Positions 23,293 through 35,235 of a DNA stretch of 64,000 nt are shown here, one piece after another. The position numbers and the translations under genes are program-made. The notes below the pieces were generated by a model that searched no databases, was not told the DNA's origin, and saw only the letters and a list, made by a program, of their open reading frames with translations. Within the stretch, counting starts at the first letter, position 1. The number at the start of each line of letters is the position of its first letter. The DNA is from Saxidomus purpurata (lineage: Eukaryota; Mollusca; Bivalvia; Venerida; Veneridae), in the NCBI GenBank assembly GCA_022818135.1, contig JAFMSR010000001.1:1819421-1883420 (forward strand), given 5' to 3'.

Positions 23293-24116
23293 AGCATATT
23301 TCGTGTAAGTGGCTTTTTTGTCCATTTTCTGTATATATATCAACATAAAGTATTTTGTTCTTTAAGATAACAACATAATCTACTGAGGAGTGGTTTTCGT
23401 GGACTTATCCATCAAAGAATGAACTTTTGCCGAGTAAAAACACACATGACCTCTCGCTTCATTTCGGAGCACCGGCATTTGGTTCACTTTTATCAACGAT
23501 ATTTAGAAAAGTAGACACTGTTTAATGAAACGGATAAAGCCTAGAATGGCAAAATCATTTTACTATCGGTCTGTGTAAGAATTTCATTTCTGAAATTCGT
23601 TTTTAACTAGTTACGAAGAAAAAATTAAGACACCTACTTTTCACATCCACTCTCGTCCGCCATCTTGGAAATTCCGAAAATATGTTAACCGTCTCGGTTA
23701 CACCACAGTGATAATGCGAGTGAACGTTTCAACAGTGCGTGATGACATGCATTGTTCGTCCAACTGGCATGCGTTGTTTAGCTTAGATATATTATGCCTA
23801 TGTCAGTATAACATTGCTATATTGGTCTTTATTAGCAGTTGGCTAATATGTAAAAAGACGTTTAAATCATACATTTCAAGTATGACAAACGCAATTATTA
23901 AGAAATACATTTCGATCCAGTATCATTTATAGAATGTTATGATGAGGGTATGAATGACAGCCAAACAATGCAGTCAGGTTGTTCAACTTAATTTCGACCA
24001 TTAACTCAATCATCTTTAAATATAAGTTCAGTTTGATAGCAAATACAGAACACTGATATATGAAATAATGTAGAATACAACACTTCATCTCCCAGAAAGG
24101 TGTAATCATTTCTCCA

Positions 24117-26028
24117 GGCCATCATTAAAAAAATGTTGGTTTGCGGTGCTCCGACCGACTCACCGAAATTAGCCCCGACCCGATCTTTTTTATCGCTACC
24201 GCTGCTGATTTTTTTTTTATTTGGTCCCATTTCGTTTCTTTGGGCCAATTTCGCGTTTGGTCCTTTTCGCTTTTTATAATCAGTGAATAATCTAGCCGTG
24301 CGTCCTGCGTCTATCACAAAAAATGAAAAGGACGCAAAGATTTGAAATATGTGCGTCCTTTAGGACGCAAGCACGTGAAAAGCGAGACTTGGGTATATGC
24401 TCGCGGCAGTTTGTATAAAAGAATATCGTCCACGAACTTGCATTTCCTGCGAGTATTTAGAAGCATTTTCGCATGAAATCGTTAAAAAATCGCGGCACTT
24501 CACGGGTGTAAAATCGCGGTACTTTAAGTGGTGTTTCAGACAGCTAACAGGACATTAAATTAGAATTATTTTACGTGAAAATTTGTATACACGTATTTTT
24601 TTACTTTTGTACATTTATCAAATTCGAAAATATTTGCTGACCAACGAGCATTTGTATAGCTTGATATAGTGCATAACCAAATAAAACTTACTCATTTTAT
24701 ACATTGTCTATTCCAAACTAGTTTTTATAAAATTTGCAAAATTATCAGACCTGTCAAAATATTCGGTCTTTTTAATGCCACGTGCTTCGCTTGGATCAAA
24801 CGAAACTCGGCGTCGGCGTACGTGCTTTGATCTCGTAACACCTGCGGCTTTATGAGTAAAAGAAGTCGCTGTAGAAATTATTTTATTCGGCAAAGGTAAT
24901 TCTTTAAAGTAAATACATTGTAGAAGAAAATTGTTCTTAGAAAAAATCGGCTTGAAGCGCCGCGATTTTGTTATAAACATAACGTTTATTTTAAATAAAG
25001 AATAGTTGGAACTTATAAATGTTAATTTAGTTAATTGAAAATACTTTTGTCAAACGTTACTCAAACAGTGGTGTCACATAGCTCGAAATTTCAAAGTTGA
25101 CGTAGTTATTTTGTCACCCTTTATGAATGCTCGTATTTTTCACACCTACCGCGACATTCACGAGTGACAAATGATAATTGGAGAATAAACATTGACTAAT
25201 TACAGCAGATTTTTTTACGGAAATAAATATTTTAAATCTGCGTAAAAGGTAATTAATATTTTCAGTAACTCAATACTTTTAGAAACAATTATATTTGAAG
25301 AAAAAAACAACACATTACAGCGGCGATTCGCAAAGAAAGTAATTCGGCGAGGATGTCCGATTCTATTTTCTGACTTTTTGGAAAGGGACTCATTGTTTCA
25401 TATGTGCGTCCCAGGGACTCATATAAATCAAAACCTAGATTATTCACTGTATAATACATGTGGGAATTCTCGGCTTTTCTCGTAACGCATACAAAATCAA
25501 AATGGCAGCCTCCATTACGGAAGATATCACATTTTCTGTTTAATGTACATATTATAAGCACTGGTGAAGAAAAGGTGACTTCGGTCGTTAAAAATGGTAT
25601 ACGGAAATTCAGAAAAACAGACACATGGTTTGATGTATTTGACATTACGACAGAGGGGATTGATATTGATGAAAATGTTGTAGAAAACTTCGAAAAAAAT
25701 GCCAAAGTTGATGCTCTACAGACCCACCGTGTTGTACTGCCAATCTGCAAACCCTGCAAGGACTCTGGGAGACCCATTATTAAAAGACTTCCTAGAAAGA
25801 ATTAAAGTGTACACATGTATCTGAAAATTAATAAAATGGTTCGGTCGTTGAATTCTCAGTGCTGTTATCTAAAATATGCATGCCCCTTACATCAGACTGA
25901 GGGTCATATAGATTTGCCTTTGTTGTCTGTAAAAAAAAAAAAAATAAAAAAAAAATTCCCTACCTACCTACCCACCCCAAAAATTGTGGGTCGGAGCACC
26001 GCAAACCAACATTTTTTTAATGATGGCC
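24117..26028. mobile_element. 1.9-kb element in the right foldback arm, 3-bp duplication
   Basis: Perfect inverted ends, ggccatcattaaaaaaatgt at 24117 and its mirror ending at 26028, continue through ttggtttgcggtgctccgac. They are flanked by cca (24114-24116 and 26029-26031). The left foldback arm shows the empty site (ttaaaactggagaaatg, i.e. tctccagttttaa on the other strand). A 3-bp duplication is compatible with PIF/Harbinger-type or CACTA-type elements; the CCA sequence is not the usual TWA of Harbinger. It contains a segment homologous to 7290-7720 and one ORF at 25458-25805. Confidence 0.75.
25458..25805 (+). CDS. Uncharacterised 115-codon ORF in the 1.9-kb element
   Basis: The first 30 codons look random. 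From about 25555 the frame is gene-like, with a polar, acidic segment (including DVFDITTEGIDIDENVVENF) and a short CKPC pair before the stop at 25803-25805. I recognise no transposase or known domain. An upstream exon could be joined at a splice acceptor around 25540-25560, which I cannot fix. It may be a cargo fragment or the tail of a degraded element protein. Confidence 0.3.
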   Translation: MWEFSAFLVTHTKSKWQPPLRKISHFLFNVHIISTGEEKVTSVVKNGIRKFRKTDTWFDVFDITTEGIDIDENVVENFEKNAKVDALQTHRVVLPICKPCKDSGRPIIKRLPRKN

Positions 26029-26302
26029 CCAGTTTTAAGCATAGAACATATCAAAAAGAAACATGTAATATCAGATGGACAAATACACACGTAACAATGC
26101 AAGATGGGATGTCAGAAGGATCAATGTAATTTTTGCATCAAAACTGTTCCATATTCAGTAACCACTTATGGTAGTTATATCAAACTTAGCAATTATAAGT
26201 GTTCAGGGAAAAAACAAAAATAATATCAAACAGGGAATGCCACGTACCAAAAACGCAGCCTCCCCAAAACGAACCCCACATCACCCAGAAGTGCACACCA
26301 CC

Positions 26303-26353
26303 AACACACACACACGCGCGCACACGCACACACACACGACATACACACACACA
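26303..26353. repeat. (CA)n microsatellite
   Basis: Imperfect run of ca dinucleotides with cgcg and gac interruptions. Confidence 0.85.
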
Positions 26354-27150
26354 ATCATGTACACAGGAGTTCATTTTGTATCAAACAATTAATTTACCAA
26401 AAATTGAATATATAGTGATAGATTTTGACGTCTTTTTATGATTCAACATTTCTAGTTTATACTGAAGAGTCAGCAGAATTTTGTTTTGCTATTATACTGA
26501 TAAAAGTTTTATTAGCAAGCACCCACAATAGGAGATGGCCGTGACGTTACACGGCAATTCTGATAAGATTGCTGGTGGGCAATAACAGTTGTGTTTAATA
26601 CAATGCTTGTGTATCGAAAAGGAATTTTTGAATTTTTATAAATTTTCTGCTATTTGAAGGGTTTTTAAAATTCAAAAAGTTATGAAATGCTCTTGAATAC
26701 TCATATTTTCACATTAAAATGTCGCTTTTGAAAAAAATATGTTTTTAATGACACTTGATTTTTCATAATGGCTTGTTGCTGCTATAACCATTTACGAAAC
26801 CAGTGCAAGTTACGCGCTTGCGAATATTGCATTTTGAATCTTAACAAAAATTGAAAATTATGAGTAAAGTGTAAACTATATTTAATTAGCTTTCCAGTGA
26901 TATAAAACATTTTTAAATATCTTCTTTTTTTAAAGTTACGGCTGTCTAAAACACCCCTAACAATACAAAAACACGGGAATAGCGACCACTACCCTCCACA
27001 TTGATCTCTTTATCAGTAGAAACTATTGCGTAATACAGAGTTTTGTTTGTAAACAAGATCACTCCTATAGTCCAGCGTGCTATGTTATGGACAGCTCTTG
27101 TTTATTTTATATGGTTAACAGTTACACTTACATATCTAATATGTGAAGGA

Positions 27151-27502
27151 GGGGTGCATAGAATGACCGAGACCAAAAAAGAACCGAAAAACAGTTTATG
27201 TTTACCGAAAACAACTTTTTAAAAAAGATAATGTACTATTTATAACTTAAATCTCATATATATGAAGGAATTTGTATGTATGTGAATAATTTTTTTGTCT
27301 GTTTTGACAAGTTCCCGTGCCGCATCCATTACAAAATATGTAGTGCTAATTCAGAAAGTTTTGGGTTTGTTTTACAATCTTTTTACTTGATTTGTAATAC
27401 AATATTTGTAAACTTTTTCATTTAAACTGATAATCTTTTCAAAAAAGTAGTTTTCGGTCTCCTTAAACAGTTTTTTGGTCTTTTTCAGTCATTTTACGCC
27501 CC
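27151..27502. mobile_element. MITE with GGGGYG ends, copy 1
   Basis: Left end ggggtgcatagaatgaccga at 27151 and inverted right end (tcattttacgcccc) to 27502, with arms of about 80 bp rich in gaccaaaaaa and accgaaaa. Flanked by gga on both sides (27148-27150, 27503-27505), a possible 3-bp duplication. A relative lies at 31225-31456. Confidence 0.65.
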
Positions 27503-27567
27503 GGAATATTAGTGCAAGTCCTAATATTGACGATGTCTGCCAAACCTTTGAATTCAAGAAGAAAACA

Positions 27568-28369
27568 CAGGGATCACGCTAGCCCAGACTCATAGGGAGA
27601 GGTGACTTCTCCCTCCAGAGACATTAGGGAGAAGTTTTTCAGAACAGGGAGAAGTTTGTACAACGCGTTGATAACGTTTAAAGTAATATCAGTATACCCT
27701 TTTCATACTAAAACAACTGCATAAAACAAGCTTTATTTATTTATAAAAATTCTTTCTCATTAATAACATTCTTGAACAGTGATATTATGTTCTGTGGGTT
27801 CCTTCGAGATTTTTAACATTTTTACAGTGAAATGCAATGTGATTGCATAAAATATTTTATTAAAACTCTTTTTCCTACTGATTTAAATCGCCGATTAATG
27901 AATTGATAACCGAGATAAAAAAAATGCAGCAAACGGTCAACAACTGAACAAGCAGTGTATACTGTAAATAAAACGTGTGAATACGATCAAAGAACTTACT
28001 GGCATCTTAACAGCCAGTTTAATTGTAAGCATGTGTAATTGGTCCTTATTGTTCCCAATCAATGCTCATCCGATGTATACTCAACTATTAAATTTACAAT
28101 AAACAGTACACATGTCAAAACGCACATGTCAACAATCGCTAGGTTGTCTCGCCGCTTTTGATTGGCTTACCATTTATTATTGACCAATGAAAGCTGATTT
28201 AACTAACAGTAGCCAGTAGGCGGTGCGGTATCGAGACTGACACACGAATACATTGTCATTGTTTATGAAAAATAGAGCGACTTTGTTTTGGCTTTTCTAT
28301 GCGATCACGGCGAAATGGCCGGGGATACGGCGACTATTTCGCCCACGTCGCCCTCAAACGTGATCCCTG
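27568..28369. mobile_element. hAT-like element with CAGGGATCACG ends
   Basis: Left end cagggatcacgctag at 27568 and inverted right end caaacgtgatccctg to 28369. CAGGG-type termini suggest hAT. The flanks share aaaca (27563-27567, 28370-28374), but the right flank is also the usual start of the neighbouring repeat, so the duplication is not certain. Short internal repeats of gggagaag occur near the left end. 802 bp, no transposase. Confidence 0.6.
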
Positions 28370-28371
28370 AA

Positions 28372-29410
28372 ACAAGAGCTGTCCCTCACAAGTGATGAAT
28401 GCCCCCGAAAGAGGTGCCTCACAGTCTGTGTCCTCTCCATGTGCTCAATAAATGTGCTATGTAATTTTAAAATCCTTCCCCATGCATGACAGATCAACCA
28501 TGCATACAGTATTCCATTACTTTAAACACTAAGTGTGACCTTGACCTTTGAGGTTGGGACTTGGGTCTTGCACGCGACACATCCGCTTGATGTGCTAGAC
28601 ATTTGTGCCAAGTCATTTTAAAATCCTTCAAAGCATGATAAAGTTATAGTCTGGACACAAACGTATGCATATATACAGGACTCCATTACCTTTAAACTGT
28701 AGGTGTGACCTTGACCTTTGTGGTAGGGATGTGGGTCTTGCATGCGACACATCATCTTGATGTGCTAGACATTTGTGCCAAATTATTTTAAAATCCTTCA
28801 ATGCATGACAAAGTTACAGTCCGGACACGAATGTGTGCATATATAGAGGAATCCATTACCTTCAAACTCAAAGTATGACCTTGACCTTTGAGGTAGGGAC
28901 GTAGGTCTTGCACGCGACACATCGTCTTGATGTGCTAGACATTTGTGCCAATTTATTTTAAAATCCTTCAATGCATGACAAAGTTACAGTCCGGACACGA
29001 TTGTGTGCATATATAGAGGAATCCATTACCTTCAAACTCCAAGAATGACCTTGACCTTTGAGCTAGGGACGTGGGTCTTGCACGCGACATGTCGTCTTGA
29101 TGTGCTAGACATTTGTGACAAGTTATTTTAAAATCCTTCAATGCATGACAAAGTTACAGTCCGGACACGAATGTGTGCATACATATAGAAGATTCCATAA
29201 CCTTCATACTCCAAGTATGACCTTGACTTATGAGGTAGGGATATGAGTCTTGCACGCGACACATCGTCTTGATGTGCTAGACATGTGTGCCAAGTTATTT
29301 TAAAATCCTTCAATGCATGGCAGAGTTACAGTCCGGACACGAATTTGTAAGTGGGGACGGACGGACGGACGGACAGTGCGATTTTAATATGCCACCCTTC
29401 GGGAGCATAA
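28372..29410 (+). mobile_element. Bivalve satellite-bearing element with TGACCTTGACCT units
   Basis: Begins acaagagctgtccctcacaa gtgatgaatgcccccg and ends cagtgcgattttaatatgcc acccttcgggagcataaaaa. Inside are about five tandem units of roughly 157 bp, each with tgaccttgacctttgaggt, gtcttgcacgcgacacatc, gatgtgctagacatttgtg and cttcaatgcatgacaaagtt. A run of ggac (29355-29376) closes the array. I know this arrangement as a very common, non-coding repeat in bivalves. Confidence 0.75.
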
Positions 29411-29474
29411 AAAAATTAAATAATAAAATTTACCTACCCACCACAAAAAATCAAGAGACGGTGTAGTTCTGGCT

Positions 29475-29540
29475 TCCAAAACTCTAAATGCCGCTATTTT
29501 AATATTTTGTTTTTCGTCAGCTGCGGCTTTAGAGTTTTGG
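29475..29540. repeat. Short hairpin
   Basis: Arms ccaaaactctaaatgccgc and gcggctttagagttttgg, separated by about 30 bp of AT-rich sequence. Confidence 0.7.
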
Positions 29541-30885
29541 ATCAGCCCTACTACGAATCCTTACCAGAATAACAGATCATGCAAATTTTCATCTAATGTA
29601 CGTTAAGTAGGGAAATATGATCATGTTTGGGTCATATATTTATAAATTCATCTTTTCAAACCAATTACGGTGTTCTACAACCAAAGTTGACTACAAAAAC
29701 ACCGATTTTTCAAACCTACATCATTGTGTTTACATTTACAACGGACATTTCCAAATGCCTGCTCTCGCGAGATCTCGTATGATGCAATCGCACTTATTTT
29801 TCATGTAGTTCAGAACGCTCGCTATTTTCCTTTTGTTTAGTGTTTAGATGATATAAAGAACGAGTGTAAATATACAATAGCATTTACCACTATGTTTTTT
29901 TATTTCAAAAGAAATTGACTTTATTTTCGACGCGGAACAGACCTTGACAGTGTTCGCGCCAAAACGCACGTGCTCATGTAAATAAATGAACTGTCCCCGT
30001 GACCTCAATCGGAACCTTCGGCGATTTCCCGCAGAGATCCCTTTCCAAAGGTTCTTGGGAACGGTCACGTGATAACTGTCAAATCGGCAAGATGGCGGCC
30101 AATTGGTGAAAATTCTGACCTGTTCGAAACTTTTGTAAAGCTTTACGTTAAATAGATAAAATTTGATATTCAAATTTAGCAAATTAAAAGATTATGGTCT
30201 GATCAATAAAATTATTTATTGTTTTCACTTATTGCTCATGAAATACTGAAATGCGAGCGTGTCAGATTCCTGGCACGATTATTGGTACGCTTTCCCTACG
30301 GAGTAAGCTTCAGCGTACCCGTTCTGTCAAGCATATAAACCGGGTACGTTGAAGTTGTTTTAGCTATCAGCTAATGAGTGCAGTTTCTACAACGTCGTGG
30401 CGGGAAATTTTACGTCACAATAAAGGGAAATAATTCTAACGAAATAGATTGTACTAAAAACCGACACCGGTACGCCGTTCTGTATCTATATCACAGACCT
30501 ATATACATAGGCCGTACCCTTATGAAGTACAAACTGCTGCTAATTTGATTTTATGTAAATAAATTGATAGTACGAAGCCGTGTTACATAAATACAATACG
30601 ATACCATACCATACCATACCATACCATACCATCCAACCCAGTTGATTTATTAATTAACATCAAGGTTACGCAGTAGTCTTCAGTCACAGTAGGAATTTCA
30701 AATATTGAAGTATTTGCTAGTTGATTTTCTAGTGGAAATGCATTATCTGAAAACTGTTTGTGTACTGACTGAAACACATTCATAAACAAAAACTATCTTT
30801 AATAAAAAAGATGTTCGGCGCAATTTTGAGTAGATATGCTAGACTTTATAGCGATTTTTTTTCTTTTAAAGTACACCTTGATCGG
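29541..30885. other. Gene-poor stretch with small repeats and a YY1-like site
   Basis: No gene supported. It contains aagatggcggcc at 30089-30100 (YY1-like), a hairpin at about 30305-30357 (arms ttcagcgtacccg and cgggtacgttgaa), and an (ATACC)n run at about 30597-30632. The 112-codon minus-strand frame at 29844-30182 has no recognisable domain. Confidence 0.45.
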
Positions 30886-30958
30886 AATTGAACCCATGGC
30901 CCTGGAGATGTTAAACCGAACGCTCTACCAACTGAGCTAAGCTTTCTTCCCAATTGAA
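30886..30958 (-). tRNA. Degenerate tRNA-like sequence (pseudogene or SINE head)
   Basis: On the minus strand, a canonical D-arm/box A (tagctcagttggtagagc) is followed by an anticodon-loop-like ttcggtttaaca and a T-arm/box B (gggttcaattccgat). The acceptor ends do not pair and the anticodon stem is poor, so this is not a functional tRNA. It most likely heads a diverged SINE or is a tRNA pseudogene. Confidence 0.55.
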
Positions 30959-31224
30959 ATGAAATATGTACCGTGACATGTGCGTCAGGAAAACAAACTT
31001 AACCCTGTTTTTTTTTTACCAAATATGTTATTAGAATTACTGACTTTTATTCACTAGCCGAGAAAGTATAAATTACTATAAAGTTCTAATTGGCAACAAC
31101 ATATTATGTTGAAAGATATGAATTATGTACTTACTTAAATCATAAACTTAAATCATGTATCAGATAAATCACGGTCCATTGATAAATGAAGAAAGTAAAT
31201 ATCGTATTACAAATCAAATCAAAT

Positions 31225-31606
31225 GACCAAAAAAAGACCGAAAAACAAATACTGTTGACCGAAAACAACTTGGTTTTTTTAAAGATAATATTATATCGCT
31301 AGTACTGATTGATTATTCACTATTAACAAATTCCTTCATTCATTTAAAACTTAAATTATACATTATCGTTTGAAAAAATAGTTGTTTTTGGTCTGCATAA
31401 ACTGTTTTTCGTTCTTTTTTAGTCTTTCAGTTGTTTTTGGTCATTCTATGCACCCAATCAGAATTATCAGTATTATTAGTACATTACATTATCGTTTGAA
31501 AAAATAGTTGTTTTTGGCCTGCATGAACTATTTTTCGTTCTTTTTCAGTCTCAGTTGGTTTGGTCATTCTATGCACCCAATCAGAATTATCAGTATTATT
31601 AGTATT
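31225..31606. mobile_element. MITE copy 2, with its right end tandemly duplicated
   Basis: Left part (atgaccaaaaaaagaccgaa) and inverted right end (ttggtcattctatgcaccc near 31456) match the MITE at 27151-27502. The right end plus flank (cattatcgtttgaaaaaata ... tcagtattattagta) is then repeated directly at about 31488-31606 with small deletions. Confidence 0.6.
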
Positions 31607-34520
31607 ATCCAATCAGAAGGCGCCTTACAGCGTAAATTTCTCATTTGAAAAATGTTATAAATACATTCTACTCGTCATTTTACCGGGTCCTGTAATTTAC
31701 CTTTAAGTAGTTTAGTATACTTTATTATACATGTATATATGTTAACAAGAATGAGCTTCCGGTACAGAAAGGTCAAGGACATCAAACGCCCACCTCAGGT
31801 GAATCTTTTAGACAAAACACATATCTAAAACACTGAATTCATATACCTCCGGAAAACATGAAAATTTTATAACAAAAAACTTTAGAACTAGATAAGGGCT
31901 ACCCAACACCCTAGCCATAACTATAAAGCACGATTTAGTAAAGATTTGAAATGAAAATAGAAAAGATTGAAAACATTAGACAATTTTATTACAGATAATT
32001 TATTCCGCGATTTTCCAAAATTTTGTAGCATAAAAGACAATTTATAAAGGATACAAAACATTGACAGTTTATATTTCGACCAAATTATATTTAGAATAAC
32101 AAGGACCAAAGATATAACACAAAAAAACGTAAGAAAAAAGCTTTATTTAAACAAAATCGGCAAAAAATCCTTTTTTCTCTATCTAAATATATAAAAAACA
32201 CATGTATAGAATAATTACTACAAATACCTACCACGTGACAAACCTGGTATAAAGCCGACATCTTGACATGTGACGGAAGCTCAGTAGATTAGATAGTTAT
32301 TAGTCATTTTATAGAAATATGTGAAATTAACAAATTTTTACTTTTCAGCGGTTCTAGTGTCTGAGTAAGAAATTTGATACCTACATAGGAAAAAATAGTG
32401 TCTGTGGCGACATACCATTATAACCCACGCATATACAAACCCCTGGTGATTACAAAAACAAACATACAACTAATAAATGTCCAAAATAATCACCAGGACA
32501 ATGACTGGAAAAACGTAGAAAATAGAAATAATCACAATTAATGACTGCTTAGACAAGAAAATGCATACTTAATGCCCATATAAAAAGTCATAACTAACCA
32601 AAAACAGTGATTGATCCTATAACTAGATACCCCAGACATTGCAGAAAATGCATAAAACACTACTTATTTCCTAAATGGAAACAGTAATCTACTGTCAAAA
32701 AATAGCCGGATCCAAAAAAGCCAAACGCGCACCTGTTATAACTCCATCCGGTTCGTGTGCACTAAAAGTCGCAGTAGGTCACCCAAAACCAACAAGTAGG
32801 TCAGGTCAAGTAGTACGAACAGCAATGTTAATCTTAAAAAGCATATCTAACTTTCGCAATTATATTTTCGAACCAATAAAGATGTGTAATATAAGATCAA
32901 AACTACATTAAGAACAATCTTACTCAGGCACGAAAAACCCAATCACTCACAACAAAGAAGATGTGAAAAGTACTGGTTAGTCAACCAGGATCAGGAATAG
33001 TAGTTCACCAGCATCCGTCCGAGGACCGAATCGCCGATCATGCAAATCATGATCTACACTTACTTCTATTATTATTTATAAGTAAAAAATAAAAACAGAT
33101 TAACAGATTAAAATTAAAATTTCCTTCTGAAACAATTAAAAAAAATTTCTCACCAAAATTCCACAAAATTTTAATAAAATTTCTATTTTACGAACTCATG
33201 ATCTACAGCAACATTCATATATTTAAAGAAAAATTTTGGCATTTTATCTAATTTATGATACAAATGATTCAAATAATTACATTAATGACTGTGCTTTTTC
33301 AACAGTAGTAGACCGAACTGGCGGCCATTAGCACCCTGCTGATTGGTTAATCATTTTTGTCTCTCCTGGCTCCATGTGTTAATTCGCTATCCGATTTTTG
33401 CTTCTAGCTCCGGTAGTAAACAACCAACTAGTACAAGTCTCTTTATAATTTTCTATTGTACACCATTATAATTAAAGAAGTAAAGTTAACAAGTAGCCTG
33501 TGCGGTTGCTGGCTTATTTGGCTTTTAAGGGGTTTTTATATTTTCAAAATTTCGGAGTAGGAACATAAGTCAAACTTTCATGCATACTTTTTAGCTTGTT
33601 CAAATAAGTAAAACCATTTTTTCGGACAACATTTTATTCTATCATTCAGGACAATTAAAATTTTTATCATCACAAAAAGCTAAGCAAAATAAAAATAGGA
33701 CAACACTTTATTAAAGGGGATTTTTACTTTACAAAACAAACACATATAACATCTAGTATCAAAATTTTCTAAAAACTGTTAGGCTACCACGATCCAGACA
33801 TACAAACTAGGTCAATCACACTTAGATCTCATTGGTCGCCGTGATTGGCCTACTATTTGGTAACCAATCAAATACAACCTTTGGCTATACTGGCTGGAAA
33901 TTGCAGTCAGGTAAATTTCTCCTATTTCTGGCTTCAAAATTTTATTTTTTCGGCATGACGGGAGTCATGCCGGGGTCTTATCCAAATATTAAGCTAACAT
34001 AAGTGCTCTTTTGGACGGACCTTGATAAAATTCTCATCAAATCAAATCAAAATTTTACCGGGTCGTACCGATTATAGCCTCTTTAGAGGACGGTGGACAT
34101 AATAAGCACAATTACAAACAAAAAACTCGTCATTTCATTGGGGGTTGAAGAATCCCAAACTTCCGGTCAATGCGAGCTTAATACGGCTGCGCCGAAAAAT
34201 TTGCTGTTATTTCCGGATCAGAAATTGGATTGCTTTTATCATCATAAATTTTATGAAATAGGTTTGATTGTTTAAAGGACTACCAGATAGATCTTTAAGA
34301 TTCTTCCGAAATGTTTTATTGTCCTTTTAAGCATATTATTAATGGTTTCTGTAAAAAACGGTTTCCTTGCCATTTTGATAATGCGTTTTACCTTGTTTCG
34401 ACAATTTTTATACTTTTCGTAATCCCCCATACTTTTAGTTTATACTAATTTATTTTAGCTCGATTGTGAAGAAAGCTTGTAGCTTATCGAGTCACTACTA
34501 GAAAAACCAGTACTGGTGTC
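31607..34520. other. Long unannotated stretch
   Basis: Nearly 3 kb without any supported gene. The phrase tttaccgggtc occurs near both ends (31679 and 34055), which could be element termini, but I found no matching longer repeats. The 78-codon frame at 32675-32911 has no recognisable motif. Confidence 0.45.
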
Positions 34521-34522
34521 AT

Positions 34523-34580
34523 ATGAGGAAGTACGGTCGTTACCCCAGTGGGGCTCGAACCCGTAACCTCCGGGATACTT
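34523..34580 (-). other. Box-B-bearing SINE fragment
   Basis: On the minus strand ggttacgggttcgagcccca gives a good tRNA T-arm/box B (gggttcgagcccc), but no box A precedes it at the right distance. Interpreted as a truncated tRNA-derived SINE. Confidence 0.4.
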
Positions 34581-34664
34581 TTGAAATGGTCTCTCTGTTT
34601 AATTGCTGTTTGTATTTCTTTTTTAAATCAATTTGGTTTGTGTGTTTTATACGCTGGGTTTTCA

Positions 34665-35235
34665 TAAGTGCATGTTCATCAACAGCAGTTATATTTCTGT
34701 ATGAGATAACTTATGCATTGGACCATCTGATTTTACTGAAGTTGTCTTGGTAATGCAGATTCGAAATGATCACTAAATGAAAGTTTAGGAACCGATACAC
34801 TCTTAATATAACATGCAATGCTTGTATAAGCATGGCCTATTAAAGCAGATGTTTTTGTGTAATTCTTGTTGGTAAATCAACAATTTGTCTGAGAATAAAA
34901 TTGGCAGTTAGATTAATCCAGTGTTTTGTTACAGTATTTTTACAGTATAAATCTAAATTAAAATCACCTATTGTTAAAATCTCTTTATTCTCTCACACTA
35001 GTTTCTCCAGTGTTTCTTCGTAGCTTAAAGTCCATGACTTTAAGGATGATGGTGAGCGGTATTCAAATCCCAGGATAAAAGGCTTTTGGTTCAGAGGTCT
35101 TAGTTTAAGCCATATTATCTACATATCTTCTCTTTCAATGTCATCTCTCCGAATACATTGAACTTTTTTTAACATAAACTGTATCACCACCACCCTTTTC
35201 CCAATGCAATGCAATACAATATAGAAGCAATTAGT
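34665..35235 (-). mobile_element. LINE endonuclease (APE-type) fragment
   Basis: Read on the minus strand with a few frameshifts and stops, the translation gives GKGGGDTVYVKK, then LGFEYRSPSSLKSWTLSYEE, ENKEILTIGDFNLDL, TRITQ, and SFSDHF. These match the ordered motifs of the apurinic endonuclease domain of non-LTR retrotransposons: the Gly-rich 'GGGxxxYV' strand, 'YRPPSS', 'GDFNxDL', 'PTR' and the catalytic 'SDH'. The fragment ends soon after (AVDEHALMKT). It lies on the opposite strand to the reverse transcriptase across the gap, so the two are not simply one element. Confidence 0.7.

Larger units (their letters stand above)
17575..26153. mobile_element. Foldback element with 1.14-kb inverted arms and 6-bp target duplication
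   Basis: Left end tatggaacagttttggtgca at 17575 and right end, inverted, ending ctgttccata at 26153. Both are flanked by ttcagt (17569-17574 and 26154-26159); the uninterrupted host repeat has ctcagt at this place. After removing secondary insertions (18091-20185 in the left arm, 24117-26028 in the right), the arms are 17575-20814 (1145 bp net) and 23096-26153 (1143 bp net). The unique centre (20815-23095) is about 2.3 kb, so the original element was about 4.6 kb. No transposase-like frame is seen. Long arms and a 6-bp duplication recall Polinton-derived or foldback elements, but no diagnostic gene is present. Confidence 0.85.
13316..27103 (+). mobile_element. Host element of the nested stack (AGCTCGAC family)
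   Basis: The left end (tttttagctcggctattcgg) is at 13316 and the right end (gtgctatgttatggacagctcttg) is near 27077-27103; both match the ends of the intact relative at 15827-16879. Between them the element's tandem units run 13434-13931, resume at about 17085 and stop at 17574, then continue at 26154. So one element of roughly 2 kb has been split by two large insertions (13932-17084 and 17575-26153). No protein is encoded. The right end can form a small hairpin; the element class is unclear and not simply a TIR transposon. Confidence 0.6.

Noticed and set aside
25289..25777. 162-codon minus-strand frame
   Set aside because: It overlaps the gene-like plus-strand frame at 25458-25805 in antisense and has no recognisable domain; likely a shadow.
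17575..26153. Full Polinton/Maverick
   Set aside because: The 6-bp duplication and long arms fit, but no integrase, polymerase, ATPase or capsid-like frame is present and the ends do not start with AG.
30886..30958. Functional tRNA gene
   Set aside because: Acceptor stem does not pair and the anticodon stem is poor; only the internal promoter boxes are preserved.
31607..34520. LTR retrotransposon bounded by tttaccgggtc near both ends
   Set aside because: Only 11 bp are shared; no long terminal repeats, primer-binding site or pol motifs could be found.
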